Origin: Myxococcus llanfairpwllgwyngyllgogerychwyrndrobwllllantysiliogogogochensis
Lineage (GTDB): Bacteria; Myxococcota; Myxococcia; Myxococcales; Myxococcaceae
Direction of reading: 5' to 3'
NCBI RefSeq assembly: GCF_006636215.1
Contig: NZ_VIFM01000036.1
Coordinates: 1-64,000 of the forward strand
DNA length: 64,000 nt
The notes under the pieces are model-generated. The model made no database searches and was not told the DNA's origin. It worked only from the letters and a program-made list of their open reading frames with translations. Each line of letters begins with the position of its first letter. The stretch's first letter is position 1. The position numbers and the translations under genes are program-made. Shown here in pieces: positions 37,727-47,243 of the stretch.

Positions 37727-38701
37727 GTGACTTGGCCGCGCGCGGGAGGTCCCTGGTGGTGCGAGGCGCCCTGGAAGCGGGTTCTCCCCCGCCAGGGCGC
37801 ACCGCTCGGCCTCGCACTTCCCGGAGGCAAGGTCGAGCGCTCCCGGCGCTACCTCGCGCGCGTGTTCCGCTGGCTCTCCCAGCCGCGCACCGTGCTGCAC
37901 GTGGGGCTCGCCGGCTCGCATCGCTGCATCGTCAGCCAGGACGACGAGGGCCGGCGCTACCTCCAGTTTGGCTGGGACAGCGCCTACCAGAGCGTGGTGG
38001 GGCAGGGCTTCCCGCTGCGGCTGGAGCTCGAATACACGCAGGGCATGATTGGCGGCGTGGCCTTCGTGGCCAATCCCCAGCGCATCTTGATGGTGGGCGT
38101 GGGGGGCGGCTCGCTGCCCATGTTCCTGCGCGCCGCGCTGCCCCAGACGCGCATCGACGCGGTGGACAGTGACGGGGAGGTGCTCGAGGTCGCCCGGCGC
38201 TACTTCGGCTTCCGCGAGGATGCGCTGCTGCACGCGCACGTGGCGGATGGGCGCCGCTTCATCGAGACGCCGGGGCCCGCCTACGACGTCATCCTCCTGG
38301 ATGCCTATGGCCCCCGAGGCATGCCCAAGGCGCTGGCGACGTGGGAGTTCCTCCAGGCCGCCAAGGCCCGGCTCACGCCCGACGGCGCGGTGGTGAGCAA
38401 CGTGCATCGCTCGCCCAATCCGCTGTACCCGGCGATGCTCCAGACGTGGCAGGCGAGCTTCGCGCAGTTGCACGCCTTCGACTCGCAGACCACGGCCAAC
38501 CGCGTCTTCGTGGGGCTGACGTCCACGCAGAAGGTCTCTCGTGGCGCGCTGAAGGCCCGTGCGGGTCGGCTGGCCCGCGCCGCGCGCTTCAACCTGCGAG
38601 CGCTGATGTCGCGTCGATTCGAGGACCGCGAGGTCCGCCGCGCCTCCTCGGAGGGCCGAGCGCTCGACTCGCTGGACCTCGTGCTGCACGACGAGGACTG
38701 A
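37727..38701 (+). CDS. Spermidine synthase-like methyltransferase-fold protein
   Basis: 324 residues from the GTG at 37727 (a TTG at 37721 is also possible; GGGAGG lies at 37704-37709). The Rossmann core shows RILMVGVGGGSLPMFL (nucleotide-binding glycine loop), the acidic strand end VDSDGEVLEVARRYF and YDVILLDAYGP, as in spermidine synthases. In bacteria many such proteins are aminopropyltransferase-like without proven polyamine activity. The basic C-terminal 50 residues are extra compared with the usual family. No speD-like partner is adjacent. Confidence 0.8.
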   Translation: MTWPRAGGPWWCEAPWKRVLPRQGAPLGLALPGGKVERSRRYLARVFRWLSQPRTVLHVGLAGSHRCIVSQDDEGRRYLQFGWDSAYQSVVGQGFPLRLELEYTQGMIGGVAFVANPQRILMVGVGGGSLPMFLRAALPQTRIDAVDSDGEVLEVARRYFGFREDALLHAHVADGRRFIETPGPAYDVILLDAYGPRGMPKALATWEFLQAAKARLTPDGAVVSNVHRSPNPLYPAMLQTWQASFAQLHAFDSQTTANRVFVGLTSTQKVSRGALKARAGRLARAARFNLRALMSRRFEDREVRRASSEGRALDSLDLVLHDED

Positions 38702-38714
38702 CCGCTCCGCCGCG

Positions 38715-40739
38715 TCAGGACAGCGCGCGCGTGAGGCGCTGCTCGCGCGCCTCGCTCAGCGTGCCCACGTCCAGCAGGGCCGCGACCTTCTCCTGCGCGG
38801 AGAGGGGCTCGGCGCCGCCGCCCAGCAGCTTGCGTCGCGCGGACTCCAGGGCCGCGGGCGAGGTGTGCTCGGCGAGCCCCGGCTGCGACTCCAGCAGCGC
38901 CAGGTGCAGCGCGTGCATCTTGGCGTCGCCGAGCACCCGCTCGATGGCGTCCGGCACCGGCTCCACCGCGTGCTCCTCGGTGATGGCCTGGGCCCGCTCC
39001 ACCACCTCGGGAGGCTCCGTCTCCTCCGGCAGGAGGAACAGCCCCCGTCGCGCGGCCCACATCCCCAGCGAGGAGCGCGCCGTCAGCACCGTGAGGGGGA
39101 CGGCGAGCAGCAGCCCCACCGCCACCGGCAGCAGCCACGCCACCAGCGCCGGGGACACCAGCGCGGCCACGGCCAGCATCCCCACGCCCACCGCCATGTG
39201 CACGGCGTGACGCCGCGCCGCTTCGGACCACGGCAGGTCCGCGTCCTCGCGCTGCTGGCTGGACCAGTTCACCCGGTACCCCAGGAGCGTGCCGAAGACG
39301 AAGTGTGACTGGAACAGCATCATCACCGGCGCCAGGAGCGAGGCCAGCACGCTCTCCACGAGCACGCTGAGCACCAGCTTCACGCGCCCCCCCATCCTCG
39401 CCGCCTCGCCCCGCTTGAAGAGCGCGAGCATCAGCCCCAGGACCTTGGGCGCGAACAGCATGCCCATGGACACAGCGAACAGGCGCAGCGCGCCGGGCGC
39501 GTCGAACGCGAGCACGGGCGACTCCAGCGCGTGCGCGTCCAGGAAGAAGCGGTCATGCAGCGCGGCGACGAGCCCCGACACCAGGAACAGGAGCCACAGC
39601 GGCGAGGCGACATAGGACATGACGCCCATCAGGAAGTGGCCCCGGCTGAACGGATGCAGGCCTCCCGCCATGACGAGGCTCAGGTGCTGCAGGTTGCCCT
39701 GGCACCAGCGCCTGTCGCGCTGCGCATACGCGAGCAGGTTCGGCGGCGGCTGCTCGTAGCTTCCGCCCAGCTCCGGCACCAGCCACACCGTGTAGCCCGC
39801 GCGCCGCATCAGCGCCGCCTCGACGAAGTCGTGGCTGAGGATGTGTCCGCCGAAGGGCTGCTTGCCCGGGAGCACCGGCAACCCGCAGTGGTTGATGAAC
39901 GCCTCCGTGCGGATGATGGCGTTGTGGCCCCAGTAGTTGGACTCGCCCAGTTGCCATGCCGCCGCGCCCGCGGCCACGACGGGCCCGTACACCCGGCCCG
40001 CGAACTGCTGGAGGCGCGCGAAGAGCGTCGTGCGGCCCACGTTCAACGGCGGCGCCTGGAGGATGCCCGCGCGCGGGTTGAGCTCCATCAGCCGCGCCAT
40101 CTTCACCAGCGTGCGGCCGTCCATGAGGCTGTCGGCGTCCAGCACCACCGTGAAGTCGTAGCGGCGGCCCCACCGCTCGCAGAAGTCGCCGAGGTTGCCC
40201 GCCTTCTTGCCCGTGTTGTCCGTGCGCCGCCGGTAGAAGATGCGTCCCTGGCCGCCCACCCGGCGGCACAACTCCGACCACGCCAGCTCCTCCGCCACCC
40301 ACGCCTCCGCGCGCGTGGAGTCGCTCAGTACGTAGAAGTCGAAGGCGTCCAGATGCCCGGTGGCGGCCACGGACTCGTACGTCGCCTGCACGTTGGCGAA
40401 GACGGAGGCCGGGTCCTCGTTGTGGATGGGCATCACCACCGACGTGCGCGACGCCAGGGGCTGTCCCTCCTCGTCCGGCGTCGGGTAGCGCAGCCCGGGA
40501 AGCCGGGGGCCCAGGGCCAGTTGGAGGAAGCCCGCGATGGCGGTCCAGAAGGACAGCGCAATCCAGCCGAAGCACAGCGCGAAGAGCCCCACCAGCACCA
40601 CTTCGGGCACCGAGGTGCCGTGGGCGCTCAACAGGCGGTGCATCTCCAGCGTCCCCACGAGGGTGGTGACGGCCGCCAGGCCCAGGACTCCGACGCGCCG
40701 GAAAGCGGCGCTCTCGGGCGAAAACGAGTGGGCTTCCAT
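38715..40739 (-). CDS. opgH: Glucan biosynthesis glucosyltransferase H
   Basis: 674 residues. Membrane-embedded GT2 glycosyltransferase that polymerises UDP-glucose into the periplasmic glucan backbone. Two N-terminal membrane segments precede the catalytic domain, with D201-x-D203 (VVLDADS), GHILSHDFVEAALM and RDRRWCQGN near residue 345; several C-terminal membrane segments follow. The ATG at 40739 was preferred over the GTG at 40757 because GGAG lies seven bases before it. It is the last gene of a minus-strand operon opgG - unknown - opgH. It is shorter than the E. coli protein (847 residues), mostly by lacking the long N-terminal extension. Confidence 0.93.
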   Translation of the reverse strand: MEAHSFSPESAAFRRVGVLGLAAVTTLVGTLEMHRLLSAHGTSVPEVVLVGLFALCFGWIALSFWTAIAGFLQLALGPRLPGLRYPTPDEEGQPLASRTSVVMPIHNEDPASVFANVQATYESVAATGHLDAFDFYVLSDSTRAEAWVAEELAWSELCRRVGGQGRIFYRRRTDNTGKKAGNLGDFCERWGRRYDFTVVLDADSLMDGRTLVKMARLMELNPRAGILQAPPLNVGRTTLFARLQQFAGRVYGPVVAAGAAAWQLGESNYWGHNAIIRTEAFINHCGLPVLPGKQPFGGHILSHDFVEAALMRRAGYTVWLVPELGGSYEQPPPNLLAYAQRDRRWCQGNLQHLSLVMAGGLHPFSRGHFLMGVMSYVASPLWLLFLVSGLVAALHDRFFLDAHALESPVLAFDAPGALRLFAVSMGMLFAPKVLGLMLALFKRGEAARMGGRVKLVLSVLVESVLASLLAPVMMLFQSHFVFGTLLGYRVNWSSQQREDADLPWSEAARRHAVHMAVGVGMLAVAALVSPALVAWLLPVAVGLLLAVPLTVLTARSSLGMWAARRGLFLLPEETEPPEVVERAQAITEEHAVEPVPDAIERVLGDAKMHALHLALLESQPGLAEHTSPAALESARRKLLGGGAEPLSAQEKVAALLDVGTLSEAREQRLTRALS

Positions 40740-40763
40740 CGCGAGGCTCCAGTGCACCCCCGC

Positions 40764-41258
40764 TCAGCGGGAGATGGAGACGTCCGGCGACACCCCGCGC
40801 CACCAGCGGCGCAGCAGCTCACCGAACGGCCACAGCACGAGCTGCTGCTCGGGCATCACCGCGCTGACCTGCGCGGGCGCCGGCACCGGCACCGCCGCGC
40901 GCGCCGCCTTCACGAAGTCCTCCGGCGCCGAAGCCCGGGTGAGCAGCCGCGCGCCACGGTTCGCGCCGTCGCACAGGACGAAGGCCGCGCGGCCTCGCGC
41001 CAGCAGGCCCGGGCCCGCGTGCTCCATCCCCAGGACGCTCGCGAACCACGTCTCCATGCGCGCGCGCGCCAGCGCCACCGCCGCGGGGGGCTGGGCACCC
41101 TGGGCGCCGTAGCCGTCCAGCACCCACGCCGCCAGCGCGGACAGGTCCGCCTCGGTGGTGAAGCCGAAGCCGCGGAAGAAGGTGTCGAGCGCCGCGCGAG
41201 AACGCGGGACGGCCCACACGGTGGACGGGACGGAGGGGCAGGCAGTCAGCGTCGTCAC
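40764..41258 (-). CDS. Hypothetical protein coupled to opgG and opgH
   Basis: 164 residues. It starts at a GTG whose last bases form the opgG stop (GTGA overlap), and its own stop is 24 bases before the opgH start, so it belongs to the same translation unit. No signal peptide or membrane segment is clear. The end MPEQQLVLWPFGELLRRWWR is hydrophobic and aromatic. No family is recognised. Placement between the two glucan genes suggests a small accessory or regulatory protein of glucan synthesis. Confidence 0.75.
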   Translation of the reverse strand: MTTLTACPSVPSTVWAVPRSRAALDTFFRGFGFTTEADLSALAAWVLDGYGAQGAQPPAAVALARARMETWFASVLGMEHAGPGLLARGRAAFVLCDGANRGARLLTRASAPEDFVKAARAAVPVPAPAQVSAVMPEQQLVLWPFGELLRRWWRGVSPDVSISR

Positions 41259-42847
41259 GGAATCCACAGGTAGCTCCAGGTCTCGGTGAGAGTCTCCGGG
41301 CCGCGCTTGAGGTACGCGCGCAGCTCGGTGGGGACGGCAGGGGAGGCGGGGTGCAGCTCGAAGGTGGCGCGCCAGCCGCCCGAGGGCGTGTGGCGGTTGG
41401 CGATGGGGCGCAGGACCTTGCCCGAGCCGGCGCTGACGACGAGCTCCACGGGCGTGGTGCTCTCCTTCAGGTCCGGCACGGGGGAGAAGTCGATGACGAA
41501 GCGGCGCATGGGGCGCGCGTCCTTCAGCCTGGCGCCCTTCCAGGAGTCGCCCGCGTCCAGGCGCGTGCTGACGACGGTGGCGCCCGTCACGGGCCACGGC
41601 GAGCGCGAGCCCCAGTGCAACTTGTACGCGACGCGCAGCGAATCGCCGGCGGCCAGCGGCTTCTGGGGCACCCAGAAGGCGACGATGTTGTCGTTCGTCT
41701 CGTCCGGCGTCGGCAGCTCCACCAGCCGCACCACGCCCGGGCCCCACTCGCCCACCGGCTCCACCCACGCGCTGGGCCGGCGCTCGTAGTGCGCCTCCAG
41801 GTCCTCGTAGTGGGCGAACGCCGTGTCGCGCTGCAGGACGCCGAAGGCGCGCGGGCTGTCCACCTGGAAGCTGGAGACGTTGATGCGCTCGGGGTTCTGC
41901 AGGGGCCGCCAGAGCTGCTCGCCCGTGCGCGTCCAGACGAAGAGGCCGTCGGAGTCGTGAACCTCCGGCCGGAAGTCGTCGTAGTCGCCCCGGTCGTTCT
42001 CCCCGAAGAGGTACATGCTCGTCAGCGGCGCCACGCCGAGCTGCTCCACCGGCTTGCGAGCGAAAATCGTGGCCTCCACCTCCATCACCGTGTTCGCCCC
42101 GGGGATGACGGTGAAGCGATACGCGCCGGTGACGCTGGGGCTGTCCATCAGCGCGTGCACGACGACGCGGTCCGCGCCGGGAGCGGGCTTCTCCAGCCAC
42201 AGCTCACGGAAGGCGGGGAACTCCTCGGGGCGCGACGTCGCCGTGTCGAGCGCGAGCCCGCGCGCGGACAGGCCATACAGGTTGCCCTGGCCCAACGCCC
42301 GGAAGTAGCTGGCGCCCAGGAACACCACCAACTCGTCGAAGATGTCCGAGCGGTTCAGCGGATGCGACAGCCGCATGCCCGCGTAGCCATCCGCCTTCTT
42401 CAGCGGGCCGGGCTTCACCAGCGGGCCGTAGGTGAACAGCTCCGGCGAGAAGCGCAGCGGCGCCGACTTGCCGCCGGTCACCTCGTACATCGCCACCGGG
42501 AACTGGAAGAAGAAGCCGGGGTGGAAGAACTGCGCCTGGAAGGGCAGCCCCGCGTCACGCCACTGCGCCTTCTCCGGACGGAAGCGGATGTCCCGGTACG
42601 CGTCGTAGTCCAGCGTCTTGTAGGACTCCGGCAGCGTCGACACGGGCTCCACGTACGCCTGCGCCGCCTTCGCCCTCGCCCGCTCCACCACCGTCTCCGA
42701 CGTGAAGCTCGAGCCGCCCCGAGACTGCGACGTGGACGGGGCGGGGGCCGCCGCGCACGCGGTTCCGGCCGTGGCCACCAGCGCCACGCCCAGCCACCGC
42801 ACGCACGCCGCGCGCGTCCCACCGTGCTTGTTCCTGTCCGCCGTCAC
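41255..42847 (-). CDS. opgG: Periplasmic glucan biosynthesis protein G
   Basis: 530 residues, close to the usual length of about 510. The N-terminal export signal ends near ATAGTACAAA. The mature part has the family's sugar-binding beta-sandwich, with AYRDIRFRPEKAQWRD, FFHPGFFFQFPVAMY and GENDRGDYDDFRPEVHDSDG. OpgG acts in the periplasm on the branching or release of glucan made by OpgH. The start is GTG 42847, with GGAGG eight bases upstream (42856-42860). The stop overlaps the start of the next gene. A gene-free interval of 330 bp upstream probably holds the operon promoter. Confidence 0.95.
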   Translation of the reverse strand: MTADRNKHGGTRAACVRWLGVALVATAGTACAAAPAPSTSQSRGGSSFTSETVVERARAKAAQAYVEPVSTLPESYKTLDYDAYRDIRFRPEKAQWRDAGLPFQAQFFHPGFFFQFPVAMYEVTGGKSAPLRFSPELFTYGPLVKPGPLKKADGYAGMRLSHPLNRSDIFDELVVFLGASYFRALGQGNLYGLSARGLALDTATSRPEEFPAFRELWLEKPAPGADRVVVHALMDSPSVTGAYRFTVIPGANTVMEVEATIFARKPVEQLGVAPLTSMYLFGENDRGDYDDFRPEVHDSDGLFVWTRTGEQLWRPLQNPERINVSSFQVDSPRAFGVLQRDTAFAHYEDLEAHYERRPSAWVEPVGEWGPGVVRLVELPTPDETNDNIVAFWVPQKPLAAGDSLRVAYKLHWGSRSPWPVTGATVVSTRLDAGDSWKGARLKDARPMRRFVIDFSPVPDLKESTTPVELVVSAGSGKVLRPIANRHTPSGGWRATFELHPASPAVPTELRAYLKRGPETLTETWSYLWIP

Positions 42848-43177
42848 GCCTGATGCCTCCGGGAAAACCGAGGGGGCGAGCGGCTCCTGGTGACTCCCGG
42901 ACCTCGCTCGACTCCGCCGCCCGCATGGCCTCCACGGTGCGGCGCGTCAGCCCAGAGCAACCCCCGTACCAGCCCATGACGCGGTCGTTCATCCCTGGAA
43001 TATCTTCAGGAATCGCGCACGCTTACTCGGAGGATTTAGTTTGAGGTCAATGAAGCTGCGGGCTTGCGGGGGCGTCGTGTGACGCAGCCTGGGCAGGGCC
43101 GTGGAAGCGCTGGGGAATTGAAGGACAGCCGGCGCGTGAGTCTGTCCGATTCTTCCACAGGTGGACTGTGACCCGGA
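42848..43177. promoter_or_regulatory. Upstream region of the opg operon
   Basis: 330 bp without a gene, between the kinase stop and the opgG start on the same strand. A weak stem ggacag (43123-43128) / ctgtcc (43142-43147), followed on the minus strand by TTCAATT, may end the kinase transcript. No promoter boxes could be assigned with confidence. Confidence 0.3.
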
Positions 43178-45469
43178 TCAGGCGCGGGCCAATCGTTCCT
43201 GCACCAAGGACAGCAGCTCGCGGCCCGCGAAGGGCTTCTCGAGATGCGGGCTGGTGACGGTTTCAAGGAAGGCGCGGGCCTGGGGTGTCACCGCACCGCC
43301 GGTGAGGAAGACGACGCGGCGGGCCTGGTCCGGATAGCGCTTCATCAGCGTGGAGTAGAAGTCCATGCCGCTCATGCCGGGCATCATCAAGTCGCAGAAG
43401 ACGACGTCGTAGTGCTCGCCGGCTTCGATTCGCTCCAGCGCGTCCTGCGCGCGCGTGGCGAGCGTGACGTCGTGGTGGGGGCGCAGCGTGCGGCCGAGCG
43501 CCGTGCAGACCAGGGGTTCGTCATCCACCACGAGCAGCCGTCCGCGCTTCTCCGCGGAGGAGGGCGCCTCCAGTGGCGGCGGTGGTGGCAGCGCGCGCGG
43601 GCGCTCGGACGGAGGCAGCAGCACCTGGAAGGTGGAGCCTCGGTTGGGGGAGCTGCGCACGCGAATCTCGCCGCCCAGCGCCGTCACCAGGTTGTGGCAG
43701 ATGGACAGGCCCAGGCCGGTGCCCACGCCGGGAGCCTTGGTGGTGAAGAAGGGGTCGAACAGGCGCGGCAGGTGCTCCGCGGCGATGCCCACGCCCGTGT
43801 CCGACACCTCCACCAGCACGCGACCTCCGTCGCCCATGCGCGCGGCGACGCGAATCTCGTGGCGGTCTGGCGAGCCCTCGGGAATGGCCTGCGCGGCGTT
43901 GACCAGGAGATTCAGGAACACCTGGCCCAGCCGCGACTCGTTGGCGCGCACGGGCGTGACGTCCTCGAAGAGCTTCACCAGCCGGGCGCGGTGGCGGATC
44001 TCCGTGGTCGCCAGGTTCAGCGTGGAGTCGAGCACCTGGCGCACGTCGACGACGGAGTCCTCGAGCGAATCCACCCGACTGAAGGTCTTCAGGTCGCGGA
44101 CGATGGTGCGCACGCGCTCGGCGCCCTGCTGGGCCTCGGCGAGCGCGGATTGCGCATCCGCCAGGGACTCGGTCACCGTGGCGTCCATGCCGGGCGCGCC
44201 GGGGCCGGGCAGGTTGGACAGCTCCTCGCGCGCGAAGGCGAGGTTGGCGGTGAGGTAGGCCAGCGGGTTGTTGATTTCGTGCGCCACGCCCGCGGCGAGC
44301 GTGCCCACGGAAGCCATGCGCTCGGCGAGCATCAGCCGCGCCTGCATCTGGTGGCGCTCCGTCAGGTCATGCGCCACGGAGACAATGGAGTCCTCGCCGT
44401 CGAAGTGCAGCGGGAAGGTGGTGGACTCCACGTGGAGGATGCCGCCGTCGCGCCGCACCATGCGCCTTTCTGAAAGGGCGTTGCGCCCGGTGCGCAGGGC
44501 CTCGTGCATGCGCGCGTCCGCCGAGGCCAGGTCCTCGGGGGGAATCATGTCGGAGATGTGCTTGCCGATGAGCTCGCGCACGTCCGAATAGCCCAGCGCG
44601 CGGGCGACCTTCAGGTTGGCGTAGCGCACGCGCGCGTCACGGTCGAACACGGCCACCAGGTCCGGCAGGCTCTGGATGAGGGTGCGGAAGCTCACCTCCG
44701 AGCGGCGCACCTCCTCCTCCGCCTGCTTCAGCGGGGTGATGTCCGGGAAGAAGGAGATGACGTGCGGCTCGCCCGCATAGGGCACCAGCCCCATGAACAA
44801 CAGCGTGTGGCGCACTTCGCCGGTGCTGGTGTGGTACTGCGCGTCCACGCCCCGCACCGAGCCGTGCTGTCGCAGCCGCTCCATGACGTGGGCGCGGTCG
44901 AACGGGCGCTCCCACAGGCGCAGCTCCACCGTCGTCTTGCCCAGCATGTCCTCGCGCGAGTAGCCGAAGGCCCGGAAGTAGGCGTCATTGGCCGCCACGA
45001 CGCGGCCTTCGCCCAGCGTGGTGATGGAGGTGGGCACGGGGCTGACGGAGAGCATGGTGTCGCGCAGTTCGTCGCCGAACGGCACCCCGACGCGCGACTC
45101 GCGGCGGGCGGAGCGGCGCTCGGCCATGTCCAGCCGCAGCCGCAACTCCTCCGCGTCCATGGGCCAGGCCAGCACTTCATCCGCGCCGTCCTCCAGCGCG
45201 GGCTCCAACAGGTGGAGCGCGCCGCGTCGCCCCACCAACATCACCACCGCCGCGGCGCCACCCGGCAGGCTGCGCAGGGCCCGCACGAGGGGCATTCGCG
45301 AGCCCGGCTCGCGCGCATCCAGCACCACCAGGGGACAGGGCTCGGCGCGCCAGGCCGCCGGTACTTCCACGTCACGAGCGACGTGGACCACCGTGTTCCC
45401 CCTGGCTTCCAGCAGGGTTTCCAGTGGCGACAGGTCCGCCCCTCCCTGAGCGACTATCAGGACCCGCAT
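43178..45469 (-). CDS. PAS-domain hybrid sensor histidine kinase
   Basis: 763 residues, no membrane segment, so a cytoplasmic sensor. Domains: a degenerate receiver (1-115; D51 kept in VVLDAREPG, but the acidic pair and conserved lysine are absent), PAS 1 (about 135-245), PAS 2 (about 255-375), HisKA with H397 in GVAHEINNPLA, HATPase_c (NLLVNAAQAIPEG, then VSDTGVGIAAEH and GTGLGLSICHNL), and a C-terminal receiver with D693 in VVFCDLMMPGMSG and K in HLEKPF. It would autophosphorylate and pass phosphate to its own receiver or to a separate regulator; no regulator gene is adjacent. The ATG at 45469 with AAGGAG four bases upstream is preferred over the in-frame TTG at 45487. Confidence 0.92.
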   Translation of the reverse strand: MRVLIVAQGGADLSPLETLLEARGNTVVHVARDVEVPAAWRAEPCPLVVLDAREPGSRMPLVRALRSLPGGAAAVVMLVGRRGALHLLEPALEDGADEVLAWPMDAEELRLRLDMAERRSARRESRVGVPFGDELRDTMLSVSPVPTSITTLGEGRVVAANDAYFRAFGYSREDMLGKTTVELRLWERPFDRAHVMERLRQHGSVRGVDAQYHTSTGEVRHTLLFMGLVPYAGEPHVISFFPDITPLKQAEEEVRRSEVSFRTLIQSLPDLVAVFDRDARVRYANLKVARALGYSDVRELIGKHISDMIPPEDLASADARMHEALRTGRNALSERRMVRRDGGILHVESTTFPLHFDGEDSIVSVAHDLTERHQMQARLMLAERMASVGTLAAGVAHEINNPLAYLTANLAFAREELSNLPGPGAPGMDATVTESLADAQSALAEAQQGAERVRTIVRDLKTFSRVDSLEDSVVDVRQVLDSTLNLATTEIRHRARLVKLFEDVTPVRANESRLGQVFLNLLVNAAQAIPEGSPDRHEIRVAARMGDGGRVLVEVSDTGVGIAAEHLPRLFDPFFTTKAPGVGTGLGLSICHNLVTALGGEIRVRSSPNRGSTFQVLLPPSERPRALPPPPPLEAPSSAEKRGRLLVVDDEPLVCTALGRTLRPHHDVTLATRAQDALERIEAGEHYDVVFCDLMMPGMSGMDFYSTLMKRYPDQARRVVFLTGGAVTPQARAFLETVTSPHLEKPFAGRELLSLVQERLARA

Positions 45470-45629
45470 GGGACTCCTTGCATGCAAACGACCATCGTTG
45501 CACGAGCCCTCGTGTTGTAAAAGTGTGCTGAGGCGCTAGTTTTCCAGGGCAACGAAAGCCGCGCGGACAGCGGGCTGTTAGAGTGGTTCCGGGCCGGTGT
45601 GGACCGGCGGATTCGGAGGGGGGAACGCC

Positions 45630-46223
45630 ATGGAGCGGCGGGGCTCGAAGGACGCGGCGGTGGGGGCGCGGAAGGCACCCTACGTGCCAGTGCAGGTGCC
45701 ACGGCGCAACTTCGAGGGGCTGTTCGTCCATGCGCTGAAGCCCTCCGGCGCGTTCGCCCAGTCTCTGCGAGACATCGGCTACGACACGGACACGGACGCG
45801 TCACAGGAGTACTACCCCCTCACCGTGTGGCGCGCGGCGCTGGGCGTGGCGCGGCGCTTCGCGTGCGCGGGACAACCTCCTGAGGAGGCAAACCGGGCGC
45901 TGGGGCACCACTACGTGGAGGGCTTCGCGCAGACGTTGGTGGGGCGCATCTTCGCCACCGCGGCGCCACTGTTGGGTACCGAGCGTTGTCTGACGCGGCT
46001 GCCCACGTACCTGAAGGCGGGGCGCGAGGACATGAAGATGGTCCTGGAGCCGGTGCAGGAGCGGGAGTGGTGCGTGCGGGTGGTGGACGGGGACCCGCTG
46101 CCGGACTTCGTGGCGGGCGTGGTGGAAGGCGTGCTGCGGCGCACCCGGGTGCGGCCGCGCGTGGACGTGCTGGACCGGCAGCCGGCCGGCTACGCGCTGC
46201 GCGTGCGCTGGGAGGATGCGTGA
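45630..46223 (+). CDS. DUF2378 family protein
   Basis: 197 residues, the usual length of this largely myxobacterial family. Family-like segments: FEGLFVHALKPSGAFAQSLR, YDTDTDASQEYYPLTVWRAA and the LLGTERCLTRLPTYLKAGRE block. The function is unknown; the C-terminal half resembles a heme-NO-binding/V4R-like fold. A purine-rich GGAGGGGGG sits seven bases before the ATG, which decides the start over the upstream GTG. It converges tightly (9 bp) with the protease gene. Confidence 0.85.
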   Translation: MERRGSKDAAVGARKAPYVPVQVPRRNFEGLFVHALKPSGAFAQSLRDIGYDTDTDASQEYYPLTVWRAALGVARRFACAGQPPEEANRALGHHYVEGFAQTLVGRIFATAAPLLGTERCLTRLPTYLKAGREDMKMVLEPVQEREWCVRVVDGDPLPDFVAGVVEGVLRRTRVRPRVDVLDRQPAGYALRVRWEDA

Positions 46224-46232
46224 GGCGGCGCG

Positions 46233-47243
46233 TCAGTTGAGGTAGTCCTTGGGCGGCGGCGCCGAGTGCCTGGCGATGCGGGCGGCTTCTGGACGGATTT
46301 TCTGGAGCCAGCGGCCGATGACATCCAGCAGTCCGTCGAAGGTGTCGCGGAGGGCCCAGGCCCGGTCGTCGGAGTCCGGCAAATCATCGCAGCGCGTGAG
46401 TCCGTCGCGCAGCGCGCGCTGGGCGCCGGGGAAGGCCTTGCACGAGTCGATGAGTCGCTCGGCGGTGCGGGCATAGAGGCGGTAGCAGCCGTCTACGTCG
46501 CCCCGGTTGTACGCGGGGGCGCCCGCGTTGATGGCGTGGCCCAGCGTGGTGGCGATGGACTCCAGCGCATCCGTCGTCGCGCCTTCCAGCACGCTCAACG
46601 GATGTTGCGGCACCTTTCTCACGCGTCCGGCCCTGCGGCGAGGCGCCTCCAGCGCGGACAGGGGCGAGGCGGCCGAGCCCCGCAGGAGCGGCGCGATGTA
46701 GCGCGTGGGGATGACGAGGCCCAGGGAGCGGCCGTTGGCCAGCGCCGCGGTGGCCACGCCGACCACCGCGCCGCGCATGTCCAGCACCGGCCCGCCGGAG
46801 GACTCCTCCGGAAGCGTGCGCGTCAGCTCCAGCAAGGTGAGCCAGTCGCCGAGCACCTGGACCGCCCGCACTTGCTGGGAGCGAACCTCCGGTGCGGGGC
46901 CGGCGCCGGCTCGCAGGACGTAGACGGTGTCTCCCTCAGCGGGCAGGGGTGCGGGCGCCAGACCGAGAGGCGGCGCCAGGTCCGTCACCGGTAGACGGAG
47001 GATGGCCAAATCACGGCGGTCATCCATCGCCGCCACCTGGTCCACCTCCGCGCGCGTCCCATCCGCCATCACCGCGTGGATGAGGCGTGCTCCCGCCACG
47101 GCATGCAGGCTGGTGACGAGGTGTCCCTGGCCGGTGGCGACGAAGGCAGAGGCCGTGTGGCCATCGACTTCCAGCAACACCAGGGAGGGCGAGGCTTGGA
47201 CCAGCGCGTCACGGGGGGGAGAACTGTTGCTTCCCTCGGCCAT
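46233..47243 (-). CDS. Trypsin-like serine protease (HtrA-type fold) with extra C-terminal domain
   Basis: 336 residues. The catalytic triad is readable: H47 in VTSLHAVAG, D78 in DRRDLAIL and S149 in PEESSGGPVLD (usually GNSGGP). No signal peptide, so it may act in the cytoplasm or leave by another route. Residues about 230-336 replace the PDZ domain with a helical region containing two cysteines (CYRLYARTAERLIDSCKAF) that I do not recognise. The ATG at 47243 has GGAGG six bases upstream. It is divergent from the UvrA gene with 182 bp between. Confidence 0.85.
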   Translation of the reverse strand: MAEGSNSSPPRDALVQASPSLVLLEVDGHTASAFVATGQGHLVTSLHAVAGARLIHAVMADGTRAEVDQVAAMDDRRDLAILRLPVTDLAPPLGLAPAPLPAEGDTVYVLRAGAGPAPEVRSQQVRAVQVLGDWLTLLELTRTLPEESSGGPVLDMRGAVVGVATAALANGRSLGLVIPTRYIAPLLRGSAASPLSALEAPRRRAGRVRKVPQHPLSVLEGATTDALESIATTLGHAINAGAPAYNRGDVDGCYRLYARTAERLIDSCKAFPGAQRALRDGLTRCDDLPDSDDRAWALRDTFDGLLDVIGRWLQKIRPEAARIARHSAPPPKDYLN

